This document shows, one piece after another, positions 1-10,804 of a stretch of 64,000 bases of DNA. The DNA is from Cucumis sativus (Eukaryota > Streptophyta > Magnoliopsida > Cucurbitales > Cucurbitaceae), in assembly GCF_000004075.3 (NCBI RefSeq), contig NC_026657.2, positions 10,044,001 through 10,108,000 of the forward strand, written 5' to 3'. The translations under genes and the position numbers were made by a program. How positions within the stretch are numbered: position 1 is the first letter of the stretch; every line of letters begins with the position of its first letter. The notes under the pieces are model-generated. The model was not told the DNA's origin. It searched no databases and worked only from the letters and a program-made list of their open reading frames with translations.

Positions 1-2030
1 TCTTATAGTAAATTTTAAACACATTACCTTTTGGGTCAATGACGCTAAAATCAAACTAGCGTCGATATGTGAAATCTAATTATTGTATGAAAAATCTTTC
101 TATTATTGTCAAGTTTATACATGTAACAAAACATTTTTTTTTTCAAATGAAAATGTGCATTTCCTTCCAACACAAGCAAAGATAGATTCATACATTTTTT
201 TTTTTTACGAAAGAGCTAGACTTTATAATTATACTTCAATAAAGAAAAATAATATGAAAGTGGAACTTAAACCTAAATCTAAATGGGGTTGAATGACAAT
301 TTACCATTGGACTAACTACTTGTTAAAGAGGCTCGACCTCCAGATCTATACTAAATCAAACACGATGATAGACATTTTTTTTAAAAAATCATAATGAATT
401 ATTGACCTTTTAATCGAATCCAAATGTATAAAAATATTTGAGGGGAAAGTAATAACGGAATCTAAATAAATAAAAGGCGAAAATTAAAACTTGGACACAT
501 GTCTATCAAATGGGTTGAAAAGACGAAAAGAACTATTTGTCTTTATGGTTTAAATTAATTAAAGATACAAATCAAAATAAAGAGAGATTCAGAAGATTAG
601 CAATAAATTGATTTGATGAATAATTGAGTTTGGTAAAAGAAATAGGATTTAACTTTTGACTTTGATTAATGAAATTATTATGAGTTGTTGCATTATTAAT
701 TAAGCAATTTTTATTAATATATAGCAATGAGTTGGCCTTTTGCAATAAGTTAGAGCCACACAAGGAGAGTCCACCTTTAGTTATATTTAGTTCCTAAACT
801 AAATTCCAAAAATTAACTAAATTCTCTTCTAGAACTAAAGATAAAACCCCAATTTGCCTTTCATATTATATAACTAACTAATCTGCTATGTGTATAATTA
901 GAAATTTTATGAATACTTAATTAGAAATTATATTCAAAATCACCCTTAAACACATTCTTAATCACTCAAATTCAATTTAATGTTTAATAATCACTTAAAC
1001 TAATTTTGAATATGAATCTCCACTAATATTGTTAGTTAGAAACGTGGGTTGATTCTTGAATAATGATGGGGCCATTACGTTATTAACATAGGGCCCAATA
1101 TTAGGAAGTCAGTTTGCTTTAAAAACTCAAATGGAAAATGGAAAGAATCAATAGTCTAAAACTAAGTGATGAAACTTAACGAATTCCTCTTCCAATCATA
1201 ATTTTTCATACACTCAAAAACACTGTTAAAACTGTTGAAGTAGATAAATAGTTTAAGTCACAAATAATTGAAAAATTAACTTGTATACACGACAAAACTT
1301 GAGATCTTGTCTTCTTGAGACGATACTCAAAGTAATTACTTTTTTTGTTGTAGTAACACCCCGTCCACTAAATCAATCGACTCTATTATGGGAAATAAAC
1401 TAAACTTTTACGAATTTATAAAGAGAAACAAGTTTTATGGAAAAAAAAATGCATAAATTCAAGAAGTAATTTGAAGAAAGAGATGTTTATAGGTTACTTT
1501 GTAATCATTCAAATAGTTACGTGTCTTTTAGTTAATATTTGAAAAAACATATCCTTCCATGAATGCAACTCATGGAATTGAAAAGATGCAACCCTAAACA
1601 AAGAGTTGCATACCATTTTTCTAGATACATACCATTTATTTTAACATATCTAAAACAAAGGGCAAAATTCATACATAATAACTATTTTTTAGGTTAAAAT
1701 ACTATTTAAGTATTTGTACAACATTTGTTCAATTTTAGTTCATAAACTTTCAAATATCAAACTTTAATCGGAATACTTTTACAAACTCAACCTTTGAAAG
1801 TTAATTTCTTTTGGATCAAAATTAGTTAAATAATAACAATAATTTTAACGAAAAAAATATAACAATATTAAAAAAAAGTTTAGAAAAAATGAATAATAAA
1901 CTAAGCATAGAGAATAAATTTATGAGACAAAATTATAAATTTATTTAGAGTAGTCTAAATATAAAGTGAAATTAAGAAAATCCAAAAAAGTGTAATATTT
2001 GAGTCTGACTGGGTAAAGCCCAGAAAGAAA
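1..2030. other. AT-rich intergenic DNA without a gene
   Basis: No open frame here has coding character: the reading frames are short, rich in Phe, Asn, Lys and Ile, and have no splice-supported continuation. Around 1680-1810 there is a stretch of the common plant interspersed type (motifs reading like 'ttcaattttagttcataaacttt'), which fits a decayed low-copy repeat. No RNA gene was recognised. Confidence 0.6.
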
Positions 2031-2035
2031 TAGAT

Positions 2036-2060
2036 CACACGTGGCGTCTTATATATGACC
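2036..2060 (+). promoter_or_regulatory. Promoter core with G-box/ABRE-like CACGTGGC and TATA-like element
   Basis: CACGTGGC at about 2038-2045 is a G-box/ABRE-type core, and a TATATATG stretch follows within about 15 bases, roughly 115-130 bases upstream of the ATG at 2174. This spacing fits a TATA promoter for the gene at 2174-3436. Whether bZIP factors bind the box is inference. Confidence 0.45.
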
Positions 2061-2173
2061 GTTGGCAATTCAAATTTCGAAAACGATAATCTCTCCTCGG
2101 ATTAAATTTTCCCCAACTCTCTTATTTTGAGGCTCAAATTTTGGACATTGAAAAAACGAAACCTAAGGAAGCC

Positions 2174-3436
2174 ATGAAAACGGTCCTTTCAACCTCCGTT
2201 TCTTCAAATTCAACCACCACCACAGCCGCCGTAGAAGATGATGAGCGATCCGAAGCCCGCGACAGCTGTTACTATCCCGGTTGTCGGAAAGATGCGAATT
2301 GCGATTGCAAGATTTGCTTAGAGAGTATCAATGCCACTTTGGATCTAATGCCTTACAGTGTCCAAAAAAGCTCCCTCACCAAGCTCTCTGCTTCCAGACC
2401 TAATGTCGAAACCACTCCCATTTCCTTTAACCCTTCCATTTTGACCACGCCGACAACGGTCACCTCTCGGATCTCGAAGTATCCTAAATTTGAATCTCCG
2501 GTGAAATTGAGTTCGAAATTCAAGGCTGAGGAAGGGGGAAGAGATTCGAGTTCGTTGCGTCGGTTTGTTACGTTGGTTTTTGTTCTGAGTTTGATCCTTG
2601 CGGTGACTACTGGGTTCTCGTGTGCGATTGCTAGGGTTATTCGACCCAAGCTGTCGGCGGAGATTGTTAGAACTGCGAGTAAGAATTCTCAGTTCGTGCA
2701 GAATTTGAATGGAAAATTGAGGGTTCTGGAGAGGGAGTTGCAGGGAATGGTGAATGCCGAGATTTCAAATTGTAGTTACTCGAATTCCTATTGGGAAATT
2801 GACCAGGTAGATTTTCAAACCTCCAAAAATTCGGCTCCGTTTAGGGTATATTTTAGGTTGTGTTCTTAACATTATATGGTCTTTTAAGTTTTAATTCTTG
2901 CTTCCATTGCAGGAGGGAATGATCTTAAGTTCGAAGTGTACAATGTACAAATCAGCCACCGAGACAGTGAGCATATGGGGATGGCCACTGCAGACAGCTG
3001 GATTGCTTCGTACCGGGTTTTCGCAACGATCATTCACAATCTTATCCGGCAGAGTTACAGAGGTAAACTCAAAACCTTTGATCAATGTTTCAGTGTACAG
3101 AAAAACTTAGATTTGCTATATTAATCTATTTGGTTCTCTGTTTCTTAGTGGTCTGATGGAGGAATTGGTTACCTGGTTCGAGAGGCGAATACTTCTTGGG
3201 TGCAGAAGAGATGGGGTGCTTCAGCTGTGCAATTAGATCCTCATACATGGGTTCTTGAGTACCGTCAAAGCTCGTTGTTAGAGAACTCAAGCTTAAATAT
3301 GATGGCGGCAGATTTCTTCAAACATTGGATGAGGATAGTCATAAGAAGATTGAAGAATGAGCTCTGGCTGTTTTTGGATGGTGAAACCAATTTTCATCAG
3401 ATTACAGTTACTAGTGATTTCAAGACCCCAACTTGA
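2174..3436 (+). CDS. Single-pass membrane protein, possible ERG2/sigma-1-receptor-like domain (356 aa, 3 exons)
   Basis: Exons are 2174-2806, 2913-3062 and 3149-3436; all three join in frame with GT-AG introns and give 356 residues. The frame is open back to 2141 but has no ATG before 2174. Residues 32-48 hold five cysteines in a CYYPGCRKDANCDCKIC pattern. A Ser/Thr/Pro-rich linker follows, then a hydrophobic segment at about 131-153 and a short helical stretch. The C-terminal third contains FTILSG, a Trp-rich stretch and WVLEY, which loosely recall the ERG2/sigma-1 receptor family (C-8 sterol isomerase fold, ER membrane). That resemblance is from memory and the N-terminal Cys region is not part of that family, so enzymatic activity should not be assumed. 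The gene lies tail to tail with the PPR relic on the other strand, about 420 bases away. Confidence 0.8.
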
Positions 3437-3854
3437 GGAGAATGGAGTTCTCATATCTAGTGAGAAGCTTTTCAAATTTCATTCATTCTCTTTTTCTCTA
3501 CTCTTTTGGTGGAAACTAAATTGCTTCGTTCATTTTCCTGAGTCCTGTCTCTAGGATCAAAGATGTTAGTCGATGCTATATGTAAATGTAACTGCATAGG
3601 AACAGATTACTTTCAATTTAGTGCTTTCTTTTTCTGGCAAGAGAATTGGTGAGGACCCACCAATGTTGAAGAACTCTACTTAGACAACATGCTTCTTTAC
3701 ATATATTATGTCAGGAAAAGAAAATTTCAGTTCAATAAGACTGTATACTTACGAGAACTGGTCACCAGTAGTCTGTACAAGAACATGAACCGTCTTTGTA
3801 ATGGTGAAATCTACTTCTGTCCCTAATGAAGATCTCTCTGGCATATATTTTTTA

Positions 3855-6401
3855 GGCTAATTTCATAAAAGCATGACAATATTCACAAATCCGAGGGTTC
3901 TTTGTAATGTAAATGTGTCGCCCTCCATTCATGAGGGCATCGCGAAGTGCCAACTTTTCGCTGTGCTGAAGGGTTGATTTCTTCTTTTCTCTCCTCTAAG
4001 TCGATAAGCACACAATTTGTCTGTGGCGTATAACCAACCAGATTCAGCTTTTGAACTACCTCATCTAAATTGTGATATATTTGATCTGCTTGCTTCTATC
4101 TGCCATTTGAAATTCATGGACCTCGTTGATCAATTCAATTCTACTGCGTCCTCCTCCCTCTTTTGAAACGCCCATCTTGTTCATTACTTTTCTAACTTCC
4201 CCTACGCCTTCCCATCTTCTTTCTTTAGCATATAAGTTTGATAAGACGACAAGAGAGAGCCCCATCGTGATCAGGCTCATGTTTGGGAACTTACTTAGCA
4301 GCAAATTCTCCTAACTCAGTCTCACCATGGACATGACAAGCAGCCATAAGGGACCCCCAAATGATAGCATTAGGAGCAAAGGGCATTGCCTCAATCATCT
4401 CAAGAGCTTCACTGAGAAGATTTGCACGGCAAAACAGGTCATGTCAACCATTCAACCAAAGTGCTCATGCTTGGGACTTATACCATACTCATTGGTCAAT
4501 GAATGAAATATTCTTCGGCCTTCCTCAGCTAGACCTCCATGGCTACAAGCATAAAGCAACCCTACAAATGTGATCCAATTAGGCTCCACATTTTCAACTT
4601 TTATTTGATGAAATAGGCTTAAAGCACTGTGAACATCTCCATGCATTCAAGAGCATTAATCATAATTGTCCAAGATATTGCATTTTTCTTTGGCGTCTTT
4701 CCAAAAACTTCTCTTCCTCCTTCTGGACTCCCGCATTTGACATACATATCAATGAGTGCATTATTGACAGATAATGCCTTGCCAAACCCATTTTTATCAA
4801 CATAATTTTGTATCCATTTGGCTTGATCTAAAGCGCCAAGATGAGCACAATCTGAAATGACATTTCTAGTTGTTGATCTAAAGCATGGTGACTACATCAG
4901 GTTTCATTTCTAGTTGTTGCTATTTTCTTGAATAATACAAGCCTCTTGAGGATAGTCACTCACAGTCTATCCAGAAATCATTGCGCTCCAACATATCAAG
5001 TCCTCCACCATTTGATCAAAGACATTGCGAGCATCTCCAATTTTTCCACCTTTTGCAAGCCCAGAAACCATGGCAGTCAAGACAACCATGTATTTAGGGG
5101 AAATCTTTTCATACAAATCCCAAGCCAAGTCCATGGCGCCACAGCTTGCATACATCGTGATGAGAGCACTTCGTAAGCGAGGATCCATGACAAAATTCTT
5201 CTTAGCAATGAACTCGGTGTATTTTTGTTCCAAAATCCAAAGTTTCAGCACGAGCGCACACAGAAAGAACGGTAGAAAGAATCATTTCATCTAGTTCCAA
5301 GCTTGTTCTCTTCATTTCTTCAAAGAGTTGAAAGGCGAGATCATAACAACCACTTAAGCAATACCTTTATGTGTAAGGCAAGGACCAAATATAAGTTTCG
5401 CAGTAATTTTTCCTTTAAACGTGGATTTAAACTAGAAAAATATTATCATTAGAATAGTTCATACCAGATTTACAACCTAAGAAGCACATACCCTTTAGTT
5501 TAGCTATTGTATTGGTGTTTGATACTTCAACAAATGTTCGACATGTATCAAGCACTTGTTAATCAATAAATACATTAGACATGCATAGAATACTAGTTGA
5601 GTTGAGTAGACTAAGATAATATATATATGACTAATAATAACTTTTGAGTATAAAATAGTTTCTGAGAAATTTTTTTAATGTACTGAACAATTTACTCTAA
5701 ATTTTCATTTCGTATAAAAATAAAATATATTTAAAAAATGTATATTTTATTACCTGTCCTTGTCTTATGGTGTCCTAAATTTCTAAACTATTGTGTGTCT
5801 TGTCGTATCTGTATTTATGCTTCTTAGTTTACAACTCTTCAATTTAAGAAAGCTAGTAAATTGAAAGTCTCAAACAAATTTTCCGCGAAAAACCAACAAA
5901 GTAAAATTTACCCAAATTATCAATCAGTGGTAACGACATCCTTATGAGACATTTTATCAAACACCAACCCAGCTTCCATTATCCGTCCACTGGCTGCATA
6001 CATTCTAACCAACCCCGTCTCCACAAATGGGTCTGACCCGAATCCCAACTTTGACGCGAGTCCATGAATCTCCATCCCCGTTCTCAAGGAAAGATTCCTC
6101 GAAGCCGCTTTCAACAGCGGAGGGAAGCAGAACCTATCCAAACTCAGACCCTCAGCCCTCATCTTCTCGTACACAAAAAGTGCACGCTCCGGCCCAGAAC
6201 CTCATGATAATTCTCGCAGAAGCTTGTGGCAGAAACGGGTGTTGGGTTGGGGAATTTGATCAAAAACAGAGAGGGCATAGTCGAGACTAGACGAGAGAGT
6301 ACCAGAGGAAATAATAAGTTGAAAAAGAAGGGAACCGAAATCAAAGCGATCGAACTTGGAACGTGGACTTGTTTAAGGTGGAGGAGGGTGAAGAAGGCCA
6401 A
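3855..6401 (-). pseudogene. Decayed DYW-class PPR gene, At4g14820-like
   Basis: Read on the minus strand, consecutive fragments in different frames spell one PLS-class pentatricopeptide protein. Recognisable blocks include HLKQVH near 6375, DPFVETGLVRMYAASGRI near 6000, ALITMYASCGAMDLAWDLYE near 5150, ALSVNNALIDMYVKCGS near 4760, ENVEPNWITFVG near 4590 and LSNLYAKERRW near 4240. Next come the E/E+ region (HEFQMADR) and a remnant of the DYW domain (EKLA ... KNPRICEYCHAFMKLA) that stops near 3855, before the final zinc-ligand and DYW residues. Roughly eight or more frame changes or stops interrupt it, the expected WN after DVVT is lost, and about 550 bases of AT-rich DNA split the repeats. An intact member would be an organelle RNA-editing factor; this copy cannot encode one. 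The order of fragments matches my memory of At4g14820. Confidence 0.88.
5366..5918. other. AT-rich block inserted in the PPR pseudogene
   Basis: The PPR reading is lost at about 5919 (after DVVTTD, with ATTGAT) and resumes at about 5365 (YCLSGCYDLAFQLFEEM, expected to follow almost directly). The 550 bases between have no PPR similarity and far higher A+T than the flanks. I see no clear terminal inverted repeat, poly-A tail or target-site duplication, so it may be an unrecognised non-autonomous element or filler DNA from a repair event. Confidence 0.5.
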
Positions 6402-6435
6402 GTATACTTTCTGTTTCAGAGTAGTTTTGCATAAA

Positions 6436-6512
6436 TTTTAATATGGGCCGAAAAGCTTTCCATAAATACTATAAGCCCAGGCCCAGTATTTTAGGCCCGC
6501 CAGATCTACCCT
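6436..6512. promoter_or_regulatory. Shared promoter with site II (TGGGC/GCCCA) cluster
   Basis: Between the divergent PPR relic and the 258-aa protein gene lie several TGGGCC/GCCCA boxes (ATGGGCC near 6443, AGCCCAGGCCCAG near 6475, AGGCCCG near 6493). Such site II elements are bound by TCP factors and mark promoters of organelle and growth-related plant genes. That this one drives both directions is inference from the arrangement. Confidence 0.5.
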
Positions 6513-6593
6513 CCTCGTATGATTTGCGTCTCTGTAGTTGGTGCCTCCAGCTTGCTCCGTTTAGTCCCGGTGTTTGGTGATCAGAGCTCCGAC

Positions 6594-9500
6594 ATGGGCG
6601 AAATTTTAAATGAGCTCGAATATGTTCTCAGGTCCAAACCGGTATTTCACTTTTCCACTAATTTTCTCCCCTTTGCTTCTTCTTTTATTCTGAATTTTGC
6701 TTATCATCAATCGTATTCGAATTCCTTTACATTATATATCTAAGTTTTTTCAGAATTGGTTGTTGTCAATCAAGAATTCACATAGAACCCTGGACAAATC
6801 TCTTTTTCCATTTTTTTTTATTGTTTTGATTCATTCATTGAGCTTCTTTTCGGCATTGAGTTGGTTCTTTGTTGAACTTCTGAACTGATAGAAGAATTGC
6901 TAATCTTTTGCTCGTCTGTTGATTTAAGAATGTGGTTTCCATTTCTGATGTCGAAGTTGACTCCTACGCTTTTATTTGTTTTTTTAAAATTCGTTCAACT
7001 TATTACGTTACTCATTTTTGAAACATAGAACGGTTTGACGATCGAGGAAGCGATTTTGCTCCAAACATGTAGGTCTAAGGCTGTTCGAGATTTTACATTT
7101 GGCGGTATCCTTGGAGGTGGCCTGACATGGGCAGGTATGCTGTAAAATCCGGCAGAGTTTATCTTCCTTCCATCTGAAAATATTGTACAATGAGGATACC
7201 TTGAGGCCAGAGGGAGCTTTTTAATTTTCAATAGTTTCTGTTCTTTTATTTAAAAGTCAATTATCTCTTGCTCTATTCTACATTTGTAGTTCCCTTCCGA
7301 GTGAATTTATGTTGCTAGTGCTCGAGTTTAAATTCTCTTCACTTTACAAATCAATATGTAGAAGTAGAACCATAAGTTCATATAAAGTACTATTTAGTTT
7401 GATTTTAGGTGATTTTCTTTTTAAGACATGCACCAAAAGTTGTGGATTTCTTGTAGGAAATACTCAATTTTAAGATCTCAGAGGGTGCTTGATGCCTGGT
7501 GGGCTTGGGATATTTGGAGATACCATCGAAGGTCTTGGGTTTAAGGCCTTGGTTTAAAAAATATTTTTTGAGCAGGCATTGGTGTGGGGCAAGCCATGAG
7601 CACAATCTGAAGAGTGGAGTCCTTGACACTCGAGATATCCCAAAAGAACATATATTTTTTTTATGAAAGAATAACTTGTTAGTTGTTACCTCATTATCAA
7701 AAGATAAAAACCTAGCTTAAAGCTATTTAAAGTTTGTGAAGTGCGTGTCCTGTCTAAAGAAACTGGGTTGCTTTTCTAGGGCACAGTCTGATATGTATCA
7801 CTTCAATGTTTGCGGCATCTCAAAGCTTCAACATCTCGTGTTCTCTCCGCCATTTATTCCTTTAATCACTCTGTAGTTTGTTCTGGCAGGAGCATGGAGG
7901 CTGAATAAATTTACTCGGCTAAATCTTTCCGTAGGTAAGATGAACTCTCTCTCTCACTCACTTTTGCAAAATTAAGTGCTCATTTTTAGGTTGTGAAGAA
8001 TTTACTTTTTAATTCATTTATTAAGTATTGTATTTTGGCAGGAGCTGCTTCGCTTTGTGGATTTTGGAGATTTAGCAGGTCCCTAAACTCATGTGTCGAT
8101 TATATTCTTGCACTGGATGGAAGTAGGATGCAAAAGGAATTGGCAAATATGTAGGTCACTCGCCTTTTTTAATATTGGAATTTTCTAATTAGTGCCATGC
8201 TAGTAAATAAATATTGATACCCTCTCGGAGCTATGAGTTATCTACCCATATACCCTCTCGGGGGTGAAGAGGTCATGTGACGAGGTTCTGGAGGTGGTGA
8301 GGTTTAATGCCTCCTTGTTGGCATTGATCACTGGGCCTTTTTGTAATTATGTCATTGGTTTGATTTGAGTTCATGTAGGTTGTGTTTCGTGACTCCCTTT
8401 TTTGGGCTTCCCTTTTGTATGACTTTATATATTTTGTTCAGTTTGCATCATGATTTTTTTTTTTTTATCAAACAACTTTGATCGAGAAGGAATGAAAGAA
8501 CACTAGAAAAGTACTAGCCTAAAAAAAGGAAGTACTTATGAGAAACGACTCCAATTGTGCAAAATAGTTCCAATAGATTGATTACAAAAGCTCTTCAAAA
8601 GAAACGTGAAATCTACTAACAAACCAAACATATATACGAAGGTTTCCTCTCCAAACCTTTAAACCCTTTGTTATTCTTATTCCTCTCTCCAAAAGTCTGT
8701 TAGGCCATCCTCGAGGCATACTTACACACGGGGGGTAGAAATGTCAATTTACCCAATCAAGATCAGGTGGTGGATTTTTCTATAAAGTAATATTTATGTA
8801 TTTTGGGCACGTTTTAGAAAATATTATGTTGTACTGTTATGAATTGGAGAGTTTCACTCTCTCAAATGGTGGCTTGATGTACTTTATAGAACCTTGATCC
8901 ATTATTGTAATCTAGTAACTACTCTCTTGGAGTTATTACAAAATCCTACTAGATAGCACACACCCTGAAAAGTCGTGGTGATCATACCACTAGTAACTTT
9001 TGGACCCATTAGCATGAAGCTGAACGTCTAAAAGCTCCATTTATTAAAAAAAAAAATTATTATGTGCATGTTTTTTATTTGTTATATGATGGCTAGAATT
9101 ATTGATGTTGTCTATCTATTTACTTCTTATGAATAATTAGCACATTAACAGAAGGCAGAAGCCAGTAGTGCTATAATCTGTTTAAATTTGACAAAGTAAG
9201 TATCTGTGACTCTGAGGCACTATACCCGCATAGTGGCCTAGCGAATAGGTGTCATTATGCCACTCAGGTGCCGCATGAGCGTTGAAGATATCTCATTCGA
9301 GCTCAACTGGGGAAGAATCAAGCTATTGAGTATCTTTTTGGCACTTGAGTAGGTGCTCGAGTGCTGAAGTACCGAAGAAGCTAGTTTAATTAGAGAAAGA
9401 AAGGGTTATCTACGTTTATTAGTTTACTATGATCACGAGTTTGGTAATAACTCATCAAGTTTTTATCAATGTTGCCATAGGCTAGTAAATTTCAGTGATA

Positions 9501-10804
9501 CTGATCTTGGGATCTTACTATCTTAAATGTCATTACATGACGAGATCTCTTGTACATGACCAATATTTATTTTCTCATTGCAGTGTTGTGACGAGATATC
9601 ACAATGATCCTCATGCAATGCAGTACATATCCAAGCATTTTTATTATGAGGAAGTGTTTGACGATTCAACCTCGGACCGGCCAAAAATAAGGTGGCGTTA
9701 TCGAAATTTCTTTAGTGATGATGTTGCTCATTCTCAGAGGACGCATGGCAATGACAACAACGTGCATGAAAACTCCCACCGTGATTCCAGTGCCTACCAG
9801 GGCGATTCCTATGGCGACCCTGATGACAATGGAAATGCTCATGAGTTCAAGCCAGTCCTCGTAAGTTTTATAATTCAGTTTCTGCCCCCATCTGATAATA
9901 CTTCTTCAAATTTTTTTATGATTGTTTACTTATAGTTTCTGCTTCAAAAAAGAAATGGTGTTATACTGGTGATCAAAACAGAAGCAAATCTTTGTATATC
10001 CCGAGTAGGGCACCTACTTGTGCATTCTTCGATTTTCGTTGTGCGAAGTTTTTTCATTATAACGTAAATGGGCACCAATTTAGGTAGTCATCTTAGGGTA
10101 ATAATAGTTCCGTGGATCATAAACACTGGAATCTAGATTCAAATTTTGGAAGTGTGTTCATTCCGCACTTGCAAACTTCAACTCAGCATACTCAAAATCA
10201 TATGATCTCAAGCATTGTAATTATCAAGTTCCTGAAATGGAGCAAGTATATTGTCACATGTTCTCTCCGCAAGTTTTGCTTTGCGCCACAGTAAACTGAA
10301 TTTAGTTGATTCAAATAGAGATTATTTACTGGGAGTTTGGAACGTATGTGTTATGTTGCTTCCTGGTCAAACGAGCTTTATTGAATACCCGAGTCACAAG
10401 ACTTCTAAAACAAAATACTTTTCTTCAGTAAGTAGTGATAAGATATTAAATTTACCAAAAGCTTTCGGATATGATTTAACATGATATCGTAGTTGGAGGT
10501 CCAGAAATTCCTGTGTTTAAACCCTTTTTCTCGGCTGTTGGATTCGGGGGATTGTCAAAAGTATCAATATTTATCTATCTTTTAGCCTGATTTGTACTTT
10601 CGTTACATGCAGACTAAGCCTGGCACCGATGCTGCGACCGCAGACCCTCTAGATTGTATTTTTGGTACATTGGCCAGAAAAGAAGAAATTCAAAACTCAA
10701 CTCCCTCTATTCCATCTCCGAAGCCTCACTCTCGTAGCAGAAGATACAATCGTCGGCATCGAAAAGATAACCATACAAAATCAACAAACTTTGAACATGT
10801 GTAA
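6594..10804 (+). CDS. Conserved plant protein of unknown function (258 aa, 6 exons)
   Basis: Exons 6594-6641, 7029-7134, 7890-7934, 8042-8150, 9584-9860 and 10613-10804 join in frame through GT-AG introns and sum to 259 codons. I chose the ATG at 6594 (MGEILNELEYVL), which reads straight into conserved-looking sequence; an upstream in-frame ATG at 6519 would add 25 poorly structured residues. Residues about 17-95 are compact and partly hydrophobic, with a glycine-rich FGGILGGGLTW and a second segment LNLSVGAASLCGFW that could form a membrane hairpin. The middle (FYYEEVFDD...RWRYRNFF) is polar. The rest is disordered, rich in Asn, Asp and His, and ends in a basic RSRRYNRRHRK tract that could serve as a nuclear signal. 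I do not recognise the family. Intron 4 is 1.4 kb and contains LINE tails. Confidence 0.82.
8282..8452 (+). mobile_element. LINE 3' end fragment, plus orientation
   Basis: In intron 4 of the 258-aa gene the plus strand reads RFNASLLALITGPFCNYVIG and ends shortly after. The FCNY-x-IG tail is typical of the extreme C-terminus of plant LINE ORF2 proteins. It is followed by an untranslated tail of about 85 bases up to a long T tract. Only the last 5% or so of an element is present, so this is a 5'-truncated copy. Family recognition is from memory. Confidence 0.5.
8453..8745 (-). mobile_element. LINE 3' end fragment with poly-A tail, minus orientation
   Basis: The T tract at 8453-8466 is a poly-A tail on the minus strand. 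Reading on, at 8540-8593 the minus strand gives FCNQSIGTILHNWSRFS then a stop, the same C-terminal signature as its plus-strand neighbour. A 3' UTR with TTCATTCCTTCTCGATCAAAG lies between stop and tail. It is a 5'-truncated LINE copy, and its tail abuts the tail of the plus-oriented copy. Confidence 0.55.

Noticed and set aside
1350-1390. TAACACCCCG motif as the end of a retroelement repeat
   Set aside because: A ten-base motif alone is not evidence; no partner repeat, primer site or coding remnant was seen.
7440-7640. tRNA-derived SINE in intron 2 of the 258-aa gene
   Set aside because: GGGTTTAAGGCC is only weakly like a pol III B box, the A box is unconvincing and there is no clear tail in the same orientation.
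9180-9390. GC-richer patch in intron 4 with repeated GCACTTGAG/GGTGC motifs
   Set aside because: It may be an old repeat, but I could not define ends, class or a second copy.
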